This document shows, one piece after another, positions 1 through 7,555 of a DNA stretch of 22,858 nt (within the stretch, counting starts at the first letter, position 1; every line of letters begins with the position of its first letter). The position numbers and the translations under genes were made by a program. The stretch is taken from the NCBI GenBank assembly GCA_964483805.1, contig CAZADH010000075.1, forward strand, positions 1 to 22,858, in the 5' to 3' direction. The notes below the pieces were generated by a model. The model was given only the letters and a program-made list of their open reading frames with translations, searched no databases and was not told the DNA's origin. Source of the stretch: CAZADH01 sp964483805. GTDB taxonomy: Bacteria; Muiribacteriota; Ozemobacteria; Ozemobacterales; Ozemobacteraceae.

Positions 1-455
1 GGCACATCCATCGGCCGCCACCGCGCGCCGGGGTAATCCCCCTGCGCACCGGGCCGGGCAAACACCCCGAACTTGACCAACCGCACCAGTTGGTCGACCT
101 GACTCCAGGTGTGCAAGTCGGCCAACGAATCGCCGCCGATCAGGACGATGAGCCGCGCCCCGGGAAACCGCCGCTGCAACACCTTGACCGTGCGGATGGT
201 GAACGAGGGACCGGCGAGTTCGCCTTCGATCGGATCGACCACCAACCCGGCCTCTCCTTCGAGCGAACGCCCCAACATCGTCACCCGTGCCGGAAATGGC
301 GCGAGCGTCGCCGGCGCCTTGTGCACCGGCCGGAACACCGGCACGAAACGCACCTCGTCGAGACCCAACTGGTCGCGGGCCGCCATCGCCAGCCGGACAT
401 GATGCCGGTGGACCGGGTTGAAGCTGCCGCCGAAGATTCCGATGCGCCGCGGCAT
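1..455 (-). CDS. nadD: Nicotinate-nucleotide adenylyltransferase NadD, 3' end cut off by window edge
   Basis: Transfers AMP from ATP to nicotinate mononucleotide in cytosolic NAD synthesis. I translated it from the complement of 455 down to 1; the first 151 codons are open and continue past the edge. Residues 5-21 carry the nucleotidyltransferase signature GIFGGSFNPVHRHHV, and about residues 107-117 hold the NadD-type GGDSLADLHTW segment (family form GxDxxxxLxxW). The ATG overlaps the obg TGA as ATGA, so the pair is probably translationally coupled; obg-nadD neighbourhood is common in bacteria. Odd point: the usual HxGH motif reads HRHH, with the glycine replaced by histidine while both outer histidines are kept. 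The family call is secure; activity is inferred. Confidence 0.93.
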   Translation of the reverse strand, partial: MPRRIGIFGGSFNPVHRHHVRLAMAARDQLGLDEVRFVPVFRPVHKAPATLAPFPARVTMLGRSLEGEAGLVVDPIEGELAGPSFTIRTVKVLQRRFPGARLIVLIGGDSLADLHTWSQVDQLVRLVKFGVFARPGAQGDYPGARWRPMDV

Positions 456-1754
456 CAGCCGTAAAACTCCCGCGCCGCAAACTCCATCTCGCCGATGAAC
501 ACCGGGTCATCCTCGCTCTGCACCGTCGCCCGCAGCTCGTCGACGAACCCCATCTTCATGACCATCCGGAGAAACCGGCCGACCGCCTCGTCGTTGGCGA
601 AATCGGTCATGGCGGTCAAGCGCTCGATCTCGGCACCTTGCACCCGCCAACCACCGCCAGGCACCGGCTCGAGCGTGAAGGGCGGCAGGTAGGTGAACAC
701 CGGTTCTTCATCACTCACCGGCGGCACTTCAGGTTCGTCGGCCTCGGCCGGCGTCGCCGCCAGCAGGCGGAGCAACTCGATCAACAGCGGCTCGAGCCCT
801 TCCCGCGTGGCACTGGCGATACCGATCGCCGGCAGGCCAAGTTCGGCAGCACCGGCGGCGAAAGCGGACCAGCGGTCCCGCGCCTCCGGCAGGTCGAGCT
901 TGGTCGCCACCAGGATCTGCGGCTTCGTCGCCAACAACTCGGAGAACGCCCGCAACTCGTCCATGACTACGTGGAACGACCGCATTTCGTCACCCTCGGT
1001 GACCTGCGACAGATCGATGAGATGGGCCAGCACCCGGGTGCGCTCGACATGGCGCAGAAACCGGTGTCCGAGCCCCTCGCCCAGATGGGCTCCTTCGATC
1101 AACCCAGGCAGATCGGCAATGCAGAACGACGGCAGGGTCCCGTGTTTGACGATTCCCAGACTCGGAACGAGCGTGGTGAACGGATNNNNNNNNNNCAATC
1201 TTCGGATGCGCGTTGGTCACCACCGACAACAACGTCGATTTGCCCGCATTGGGCAGGCCGACCAGGCCGACGTCGGCCAGCAGTTTCAGTTCGAGCTTGA
1301 TCCGCCGCTGTTCCCCGGGTTCGCCCTTCTCGGCCATACGCGGCGCCCGGTTCACCGAGTTGACGAACCGCGCGTTGCCTCGCCCGCCGCGCCCCCCCCG
1401 GGCCACGATCAGCCGCGAGGTCTTTGTCGCCAGGTCGCCGAGCAGGTCGCCGCTCTCGAGGTCGTAGGCCATCGTGCCGACCGGCACCCGCACTTCCAGG
1501 GCGGCGGCCGATGCCCCGGTGAGATCGCGGGGACCACCCTTGCCGCCCGGCTCAGCCCGATAAAGACGACGAAAACTGAGGTCATACAATGTATTTACAT
1601 CCGTGCTCGCCACCAGCACGATATCACCGCCGCGGCCACCATCGCCACCGGCCGGACCGCCCATCGGCATGAACTTCTCATGCCGAAACGCCACCATTCC
1701 ATCACCACCGGCACCGGCAGCGACATTGATCTCGAGTTCATCAACGAAACGCAC
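455..1754 (-). CDS. obg: GTPase Obg/CgtA (interrupted by an N run)
   Basis: Essential ribosome-associated GTPase acting in 50S assembly. Residues 1-160 form the glycine-rich Obg fold (AGGDGGRGGD, RGGRGGRGNARF). The G domain begins with GLPNAGKST (G1), then PFTT (G2 region), DLPGLIEGA (G3) and TKLD (G4). A C-terminal OCT-like domain follows, ending in AAREFYG. The start is GTG at 1754 with GAGG about 10 bases upstream. The N run at 1186-1195 puts the halves out of frame: residues before it read HPKI, those after read PFTTLVP. In Obg proteins ADY links these two blocks; the flanking bases fit this if 6 bases, not 10, are missing. I therefore annotate one intact gene. It is followed directly by nadD and preceded by an extended -10 promoter. 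Confidence 0.96.
1186..1195. other. Assembly gap inside obg
   Basis: Ten N. The conserved Obg sequence across the gap (HPKI-ADY-PFTT) predicts that 6 bases are really missing, so the run is a placeholder and not a measured length. Confidence 0.9.
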
Positions 1755-1822
1755 GGGACTCGCCCTCAGTTCTTTTCAGTGAATCGGCGGACCGCAAGCG
1801 CGCCGCCCACAAACGGGCCGTC

Positions 1823-1831
1823 AGTATAGCA
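1823..1831 (-). promoter_or_regulatory. Extended -10 promoter of obg-nadD
   Basis: On the minus strand the bases read TGCTATACT, an extended -10 (TGn plus TATACT, 5 of 6 matches to TATAAT), about 70 bases upstream of the obg GTG. I see no good -35 at the expected distance, which is typical of extended -10 promoters. It is back to back with the promoter at 1851-1879. Confidence 0.5.
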
Positions 1832-1850
1832 CAAAAACGCGATGGATCTC

Positions 1851-1879
1851 TTCCCATCGGCACGAGAGACCGGTATAAT
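1851..1879 (+). promoter_or_regulatory. Sigma70-type promoter of the aminotransferase gene
   Basis: TTCCCA (1851-1856, 4 of 6 matches to the -35 consensus), a 17-base spacer, then a perfect TATAAT (1874-1879). Transcription would begin near 1886, leaving a leader of about 58 bases before the GTG at 1944. Confidence 0.6.
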
Positions 1880-1894
1880 GCTGCCATTGCGTTT

Positions 1895-1913
1895 GCCTGC
1901 CAAGCATGCAGGC
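1895..1913 (+). repeat. Small inverted repeat in the aminotransferase leader
   Basis: GCCTGC, 7 bases, GCAGGC: a perfect 6-bp stem just downstream of the predicted transcription start. It could be an operator half-site pair or a leader hairpin. It may also be chance. Confidence 0.35.
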
Positions 1914-1943
1914 CATCTTGTGCATAACCGTGGAGACAACAAC

Positions 1944-3074
1944 GTGAAAGTCCCCTTGCTCGATCTCAAAGCCCAATACGCCCAGATCAAAGACCAGGTG
2001 ATCCCGGTGGTTCTCGAGACCATGGAGAACCAGGCTTTCATTCTCGGCCCCCGGGTCGAAAAGCTCGAAAAAGAGCTGGCCGCCTACCTGGGCACCAAGC
2101 ACGCCCTTGGCGTTTCCTCGGGCACCGATGCGTTGTTGTTGGCGCTGATGGCACTGGGCATCGAAGCCGGTGACGAGATCATCACCACCCCATACACGTT
2201 CTTTGCCACCGCCGGTACCATTGCGCGCCTGGGCGCGAAGTCGGTCTTCGTCGACATCCGCCGCGACACCTATAATATCAACCCCGAACTGCTCGAGCGC
2301 GCGATCACCAAGCGCACCAAGGCGATCATTCCCGTGCATCTCTACGGCCAGTGCGCCGACATGGACGCCATCAACGCCATCGCCCAGAAGCATGGAATTC
2401 CCGTTCTCGAAGATGCCTGCCAGGCCATCAGCGCCAGTTACAAGGGCAAAAAGGCCGGCAACATCGGCACGGTGTCGGCCTTCAGTTTCTTCCCGAGCAA
2501 GAACCTCGGCGGCTTCGGCGATGGCGGCCTCGTTGCCACCAACGACAGCGCGCTGCATGACCGCATGAAGATCCTGCGCGTGCACGGCACCGAGCAGACC
2601 TACATTCATCGCTTCGTCGGCATGAACGGCCGTCTCGATGCGCTGCAGGCCGTGGTGCTGTCGGTCAAGTTGCCCCACCTCGACCAGTGGTCGGAAGGGC
2701 GCCGCCGCAACGCGGCGGCCTACAACCGGCTGTTGGCGGGCGTCAGCGAGATCGTCACTCCGGTCGAGAGCCCGGGCTGCTACCACATCTACAATCAGTA
2801 CGTGATCCGGGTGCCCCGCCGCGACGAACTGAAGGCGCATCTCACCAGCAAAGAGATCGGCTGTGCCGTGTATTATCCGCTGTCGCTGCATCTGCAAGAG
2901 TGTTTCCGCAGTCTGGGCTACAAAGCCGGCGATTTCCCCGAGTCCGAGCGCGCCTCGCAAGAGACCCTCGCGCTGCCGGTGTATCCCGAGCTGCCGGCCG
3001 AGTCGCTCGACTACGTGGCCTCGACGATCAAGAGTTTCGTCGCCGGCGGCGAGAAGGCCAAGCAGGCGCACTGA
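1944..3074 (+). CDS. DegT/DnrJ/EryC1/StrS-family PLP sugar aminotransferase
   Basis: 376 residues. The family transfers an amino group, usually from glutamate, to a keto-sugar nucleotide used in surface polysaccharide or glycan synthesis. The N-terminus VPLLDLKAQYAQIK and the block GSGTDALLLAL-type (SSGTDALLLALMALG) are characteristic. EDACQA precedes the PLP-binding segment FFPSKNLGGFGDGG with the Schiff-base lysine at about residue 186. The start is GTG 1944, since GGAG lies 8 bases upstream and family homology begins there; an in-frame ATG at 1842 is upstream of the promoter -35. It heads a plus-strand block with a sensor phosphatase and a Wzz-like protein, which points to polysaccharide synthesis. 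The WbpE-like subgroup is plausible but the exact substrate cannot be read from sequence alone. Confidence 0.93.
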   Translation: MKVPLLDLKAQYAQIKDQVIPVVLETMENQAFILGPRVEKLEKELAAYLGTKHALGVSSGTDALLLALMALGIEAGDEIITTPYTFFATAGTIARLGAKSVFVDIRRDTYNINPELLERAITKRTKAIIPVHLYGQCADMDAINAIAQKHGIPVLEDACQAISASYKGKKAGNIGTVSAFSFFPSKNLGGFGDGGLVATNDSALHDRMKILRVHGTEQTYIHRFVGMNGRLDALQAVVLSVKLPHLDQWSEGRRRNAAAYNRLLAGVSEIVTPVESPGCYHIYNQYVIRVPRRDELKAHLTSKEIGCAVYYPLSLHLQECFRSLGYKAGDFPESERASQETLALPVYPELPAESLDYVASTIKSFVAGGEKAKQAH

Positions 3075-3109
3075 ACTAGAGCGGCGCCCGGCATGACTGC
3101 GCCGCCCGC

Positions 3110-5344
3110 ATGACCGCGCTCTTTGCCCTCGGCGGCGTCGCCCTGGTCACGCACGTGTTGCTGGCCGTGCTCGTGTTGCATCGGGCACCCGGCAAGACGG
3201 TGAACCAGGTCTTTGCCCTGCTCCTTTGGTGGTACGCGACCTGGGACAGCGCCGAGATGCTCATGCTCTGGCACGGGCACACGCTCTGGCCCATTCGTCT
3301 GCTGCTGTCGGCCGCCCTGGTTCTTCCTTATCTGTTCGCGCATTTCACCGCCCTCTTTCCGTCGCGCCACCGCGAAGCCATCATTCTCGACTCCGGTCGC
3401 CGCCGCTGGTTGCTTGCCACGCCGCTGTTCGTCGTGCTCGTGCTGACCTGGTTCGGGTTCATGCCGCAGCAGATCCGCATCTACGACCGGTATGCCCTGC
3501 TCACCATCGGCCCGTATATGTGGCTGGTCAAGGGCGTCATCGTCGGCTACATGCTGTTGGCCCTCTGGTCGTTGTCACGATCGGCCCGCAAAGCGGTGAC
3601 CGAGTATCAGATCAAACGGTTGCGCTACACCATCGTCGGCTTGCTGCTGCCGGCGGCCGCCGGTTCGCTGTTCGTCCTGTTTGGGCGCTGGTTCATGGCC
3701 GGACCGGGTGTCATATTTTATCCATACGGTGTATTTCCATTCTTCGGCATCATCATGGCCGTGGTTCTCGGCTACGCTATTCTGCGCTACAACCTGCTCG
3801 GCGTCGACGCCCTGATCTGTCTCGGCCTCGTCTACACGTTGTTGACCGGCATTCTCGCCGCCATCCTCGAACTGCTCGAGAACGGCCTACAGAACGTTCT
3901 CCAACTGCCCGGGTTGGTCTCGACGATCATCATCACCCTGGTCATCGCCGCCGTGTTCGCACCCCTGCGCGATCTCTTCCACGGCCTGGTCAACCGCGTC
4001 TTCGGCCGTCGCACCATCGACGTACCCACGGTCATGCGCGAGATACTCGGCGCCATGCACCGGGCCAATTCGCGCCACGGGGTGCTCCAGGAAATGCTGG
4101 CCGCGACGCAACCGATCCTGCGCTTCCAAAGTGCCGCCGTGCAGTTGCGTGACGGCACTCTGCTCGCCTGGCCCGATGCCAACCCGACGAACAGTGGCAT
4201 GCCGCCGGCCGGACCGGGTGCCACGACCACGCCGCCGGCAGTGCCGCCGGCAGTGCCGCCGGCGATCCCGCTGCCTTTGCCATCCGGAACGCCTTTGCCC
4301 CTCGACTGGCCCGACATTGACGACCTCGATGCGCTCGTCGAGAACTGCAGCGAAGAGAACCGCACCGATCTACTCGCATCTTTTCAGCCCTGGAAAGACG
4401 CAGGCTTTCGCCATGTCATTCCCGTTCGCGCCACCGACGCCTGCCTTGGGGCCATCTTCTTCGGCGCCAAAGCCACGCGACTGCCCTACGAGGCGGCCGA
4501 GTTGTCGCTGGCCGCGACCGTCGCCGCCGAGATCGGCCCCGCGCTCGAAAACGTCGACCTCGTTGCCCAACTGGTCGCACGCGATCGCGATGTCCAGGAA
4601 CTGCGCTGGGCCCGACGTATTTACGAAAGATTGCTCCCTGACCCCGATATCCGCTTGATTGGCGAGTTTTCACTGCGATTCTCGTGTCGTCTCGCCCCCC
4701 GTATCAAGGGTGACCTCCTCGACATCTGGTCGCATGAACACGGAACGCTCATCGCCCTCAACGACGCATTCCACGATGGGATCCAGGCGGCATCGACCCT
4801 GCAACTGGCGCGCTCGAGCCTGCGGGTTTGCGGCGCCGACGCCACCCTGCCGGACCATGCCGCCGCCATCGACACGGCGATCGCTACCCTGCAGGACAAC
4901 ACCCTCGGCATTGCCGTCACCCTGGTCACCCTCGCCGACCCGCAACTCCAGTTGCTCAACGCCGGCAATCCGCCGCCGTTGCTTTTTGCCGCCGGCCGGG
5001 TCGAAGCGCTCGGACCGGCCACCCGCCCGCTCGGGCAGCAACCGGCCCAAGACGTCCCAGCCGGCCCGGCACCGGCCCTGGTGCCACCGAGTCGATACAC
5101 GACGGAACTCACCCTTGCCCCGACCAGTCTCCTGCTGCTGGCCACCAACGGCGTGACCAAAGCCCTGGGCGAACATGGCGCCGCGCAACTGAGCGACCTG
5201 CTGGCACAACACGCGCCGGCCGGTCTCGACGCCGTCCACGACGCCCTGTGCCGCGCCACGACGGCCGACCCCGCGTCGGCCCCAGCCGGCACAAACGCTC
5301 AGAACGACGACGTGACCTGGATACTCATCGGTCGGCACCCCTGA
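3110..5344 (+). CDS. 7TM sensor protein with GAF-like region and atypical SpoIIE/RsbU-type phosphatase domain
   Basis: 744 residues. About residues 1-290 hold some seven hydrophobic segments resembling the 7TM region found at the N-terminus of certain histidine kinases, ending in FAPLRDLFHGLVNRVFGRR. A GAF-like stretch (about 300-490) is interrupted by a proline-rich insert (about 363-405). A linker with ARRIYERLLPDP, the typical entry to RsbU-like domains, leads to a PP2C/SpoIIE-like domain to the end. Metal-site motifs: GDLLD (534-538, kept), ND in NDAFHDG (552, kept), NAGNPPP (617-623, H to N), TNGVTKA (679-685, normally TDGVTEA) and DDVT (733-736, kept). The family dephosphorylates Ser/Thr sites on anti-sigma antagonists; loss of the TDG aspartate makes activity doubtful. 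No strong Shine-Dalgarno is seen. No anti-sigma or antagonist gene is adjacent. Confidence 0.8.
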   Translation: MTALFALGGVALVTHVLLAVLVLHRAPGKTVNQVFALLLWWYATWDSAEMLMLWHGHTLWPIRLLLSAALVLPYLFAHFTALFPSRHREAIILDSGRRRWLLATPLFVVLVLTWFGFMPQQIRIYDRYALLTIGPYMWLVKGVIVGYMLLALWSLSRSARKAVTEYQIKRLRYTIVGLLLPAAAGSLFVLFGRWFMAGPGVIFYPYGVFPFFGIIMAVVLGYAILRYNLLGVDALICLGLVYTLLTGILAAILELLENGLQNVLQLPGLVSTIIITLVIAAVFAPLRDLFHGLVNRVFGRRTIDVPTVMREILGAMHRANSRHGVLQEMLAATQPILRFQSAAVQLRDGTLLAWPDANPTNSGMPPAGPGATTTPPAVPPAVPPAIPLPLPSGTPLPLDWPDIDDLDALVENCSEENRTDLLASFQPWKDAGFRHVIPVRATDACLGAIFFGAKATRLPYEAAELSLAATVAAEIGPALENVDLVAQLVARDRDVQELRWARRIYERLLPDPDIRLIGEFSLRFSCRLAPRIKGDLLDIWSHEHGTLIALNDAFHDGIQAASTLQLARSSLRVCGADATLPDHAAAIDTAIATLQDNTLGIAVTLVTLADPQLQLLNAGNPPPLLFAAGRVEALGPATRPLGQQPAQDVPAGPAPALVPPSRYTTELTLAPTSLLLLATNGVTKALGEHGAAQLSDLLAQHAPAGLDAVHDALCRATTADPASAPAGTNAQNDDVTWILIGRHP
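4231..4266 (+). repeat. Three tandem 12-bp units encoding PPAV/PPAV/PPAI
   Basis: GCCGCCGGCAGT twice, then GCCGCCGGCGAT, inside the proline-rich insert of the sensor phosphatase. A slippage-prone in-frame repeat, which would change linker length without shifting the frame. Confidence 0.85.
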
Positions 5345-5513
5345 GCGGCGACCATCCCCGTTTCCGCCGCCCGCCCCCTGAGACTCTGCCGTCCCGCGTT
5401 TCGCCTCATGGATCGCGCTCAACATGCCGATACGACAGAGGTAGCTATTGTTCTGCGCATGCCCGGGCGACTACCGGTCAGAACCGAACCGCCCGCAGCA
5501 CCAAGGAGGCACC

Positions 5514-7463
5514 ATGAACCAGGAATCGCTGATCGGCAGTTTGTTTCGCAGCCTGCTCACCCACAAGTTGGCCGCCGTCGGCATCGTCCTGCTGTGTATC
5601 GCTCTGACCGTCGCCGCCCACCATTGGTCGCCCCCGGTGGTCGAGTCACGCGCACTTCTGCGGGTCGTCGCCAACGACGTCGGTCCCGAACGCCACGATT
5701 ATGCGGCCACCATGCGCGGTATCCTCAGCCAGAGCGATCTGGTCGAGCGGGCGCTGAAGGCGGCCGGACTCGACGCGATCCCTGAGAGCTTCTGTGAATT
5801 CGCCAATGCCGGCGGCGACATGGTCGACCTCACGGTCCGACTCAATCAGCACGACGCACTGCCCAAGCTCATCGACAGCCTGGTGTCAACGCTCTCCGAT
5901 CAGTTTCTCGGCTTTGCCAATGCCAACGAACGCCAGGAACTCGCCTCGCTCGAGCAGCGCAGAACGCTGCTCACCGGCAAGATCAACGAACTGACCAACA
6001 GCAGCGAAGCCGGCACGATCATTCCCTCCGCCCAAATCGCCCAACTCGAGACTCGCAAACAGGAAATCGCCATCGCCATTGCCGAAGCCAATCGCAAGCT
6101 GGCGATCACGCCGCGCGAACTCCCGGTCAAGAACGCCAACGCCGAGCGAACCACGCTACAGACCCTGCTGCGCAACGCCCGGCGCGACTACGAACTGCTG
6201 CTCACCCGTTACCGCGAGAAACACCCCAAAGTCCGTGCCGCCGGCGACCAGGTGATTGCGCTCGAACAGCGGTTGCGCGACTGTCCACCGCAGCCGGAAT
6301 CGCAAATCAATCCTGAGATTGCCCGCCTCGAGCGCGCCATTCAGACACTGTCCGAGGAACTCACCGGCATCCAACGCGATCTCGACGCCGCCGCCCCCAA
6401 AGCCCCGGCCGTCGACCCCCAGGAACGGGAACAACGCCTGACGGTGCTGCGCAATCTGCAGCAACAGGTGCTGTCTCGCATCGAACAACTCAACCTGAAC
6501 CGCTCGGTTGCCATCGGCCGCATCGAAGTGCTCAACGCCGGCGAGCGCCAGTTCAAGGTCATCGGCGGCAGCCTCGCCCAGCGTCTCGCCCTGGCGCTGG
6601 CCACCGGCCTGCTGTTGTCACTCGTCTTGCTGTACACGCCACAGCCCCGACCGGTCCAGGTGGTGCCGCTCGTGGCGCCGGAGGCGGTCCAGAATGCCGC
6701 CCGTTTCGCCGGTCTCGGTGGTGGCAACACCCCGGGCCAACTGATCGACACCCAGATTCTCGGACACGCGCCACTGCGCCTGCCGCCGGCCATCGACGAC
6801 GGCGATAGGGATGACGCTGCCGCCCCCACCGATCCAACCGCAACGCCAACGCCGACCGACGCGGCCGCAACCGCCGAGCAGGCCAACGCTACCGCGGCTT
6901 TCCACGACCTGCGCGACCGTCTGCAGGGGATGCTCGCCGAGCATGGCGTCCGCAGCATCGCCATCTGTTCGAATCGGCAAGGCCAGGGCCGAACCACGCT
7001 CGCCGCCAACCTCGCCGTCTCGTTGGCCGAGGCGGGCTACCGCACGGTGATCGTCGACGGCAACTGCCGCCGCCCCGCTCTGCACCGGCTGTTCACCCTC
7101 GAAAACCGCCAGGGGCTCACCACCGCCCTCGCCGCCGGCGGCAAGATCGACGACACCATGCTGCAGAAGACCCGCTTCGCCAATCTCGACCTGCTCGCGC
7201 TCGGTCCGGTACCGCCGACGTTCACCGAGTTGATCAACGGCAGGGCCATGGCCGATGTGCTTCGCCAACTGCGCGGCCGCTACACCCTCGTGCTCATCGA
7301 CACGCCGGCCGTCACGGCCGGCGGTGACGCCGGCATTCTCGCCGCCCGGGCAGGCGCCGCCATCTTCCTGCATCGCGAGGAGGAATCGCTCGCCGACATC
7401 CGCAAGAGCCACGATCTCTTCCGCCACCTGGGCATCCGCATCCTCGGCTCGATCCAGGGCTGA
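5514..7463 (+). CDS. Wzz/Wzc-like chain-length determinant with P-loop tyrosine-kinase-like domain
   Basis: 649 residues. The ATG at 5514 has AAGGAGG 4 bases upstream, ruling out the in-frame ATG at 5448. Membrane segments lie at about 19-35 and 355-378, with a long coiled-coil periplasmic region between them (many Gln/Glu/Arg heptads, about 130-340). A polar Ala/Thr/Pro linker leads to a BY-kinase-like ATPase domain. Walker A is GQGRTT (490-495) with Arg where the catalytic Lys normally lies; Walker A' is VDGNCRRP (D515, N517; usually DxD); Walker B is LIDTP (D596). The protein stops right after GSIQG, with no C-terminal tyrosine cluster. Wzc/CapAB proteins control capsule or exopolysaccharide length by cycling autophosphorylation; here that mechanism looks altered. 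The 169 bases upstream contain no convincing promoter. Confidence 0.88.
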   Translation: MNQESLIGSLFRSLLTHKLAAVGIVLLCIALTVAAHHWSPPVVESRALLRVVANDVGPERHDYAATMRGILSQSDLVERALKAAGLDAIPESFCEFANAGGDMVDLTVRLNQHDALPKLIDSLVSTLSDQFLGFANANERQELASLEQRRTLLTGKINELTNSSEAGTIIPSAQIAQLETRKQEIAIAIAEANRKLAITPRELPVKNANAERTTLQTLLRNARRDYELLLTRYREKHPKVRAAGDQVIALEQRLRDCPPQPESQINPEIARLERAIQTLSEELTGIQRDLDAAAPKAPAVDPQEREQRLTVLRNLQQQVLSRIEQLNLNRSVAIGRIEVLNAGERQFKVIGGSLAQRLALALATGLLLSLVLLYTPQPRPVQVVPLVAPEAVQNAARFAGLGGGNTPGQLIDTQILGHAPLRLPPAIDDGDRDDAAAPTDPTATPTPTDAAATAEQANATAAFHDLRDRLQGMLAEHGVRSIAICSNRQGQGRTTLAANLAVSLAEAGYRTVIVDGNCRRPALHRLFTLENRQGLTTALAAGGKIDDTMLQKTRFANLDLLALGPVPPTFTELINGRAMADVLRQLRGRYTLVLIDTPAVTAGGDAGILAARAGAAIFLHREEESLADIRKSHDLFRHLGIRILGSIQG

Positions 7464-7479
7464 CGGCAGGCACTACGCC

Positions 7480-7521
7480 CAACGCCCGCCGGGGAAACCC
7501 CGGCGGGCGTTGTGTATTTAC
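7480..7521 (+). terminator. Perfect 15-bp hairpin between convergent genes
   Basis: Arms 7480-7494 and 7498-7512 are perfect complements around an AAA loop (GC-rich, CAACGCCCGCCGGGG). On the plus strand TGTATTTA follows, a weak T-rich tail. It sits between the ends of the Wzc-like gene and the ion-channel gene and may serve both directions. Confidence 0.8.
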
Positions 7522-7555
7522 GATATATTGCCCATAACAATACTATCGCCGCTCC

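Noticed and set aside
455..1754. Frameshifted obg pseudogene
   Set aside because: The break coincides with an arbitrary N run, and the conserved ADY linker accounts for the join.
1821..3071. Open frame of 416 codons antisense to the aminotransferase
   Set aside because: Same antisense artefact; the plus strand carries a full PLP enzyme with promoter and ribosome-binding site.
4231..4266. Short tandem repeats as a CRISPR-like array
   Set aside because: Only three adjacent 12-base units with no spacers, in frame within a proline linker.
5408..5785. 125-codon plus-strand frame before and inside the Wzc-like gene
   Set aside because: It overlaps the start of a well-supported gene in another frame and its translation is Arg/Pro-rich with no motif.
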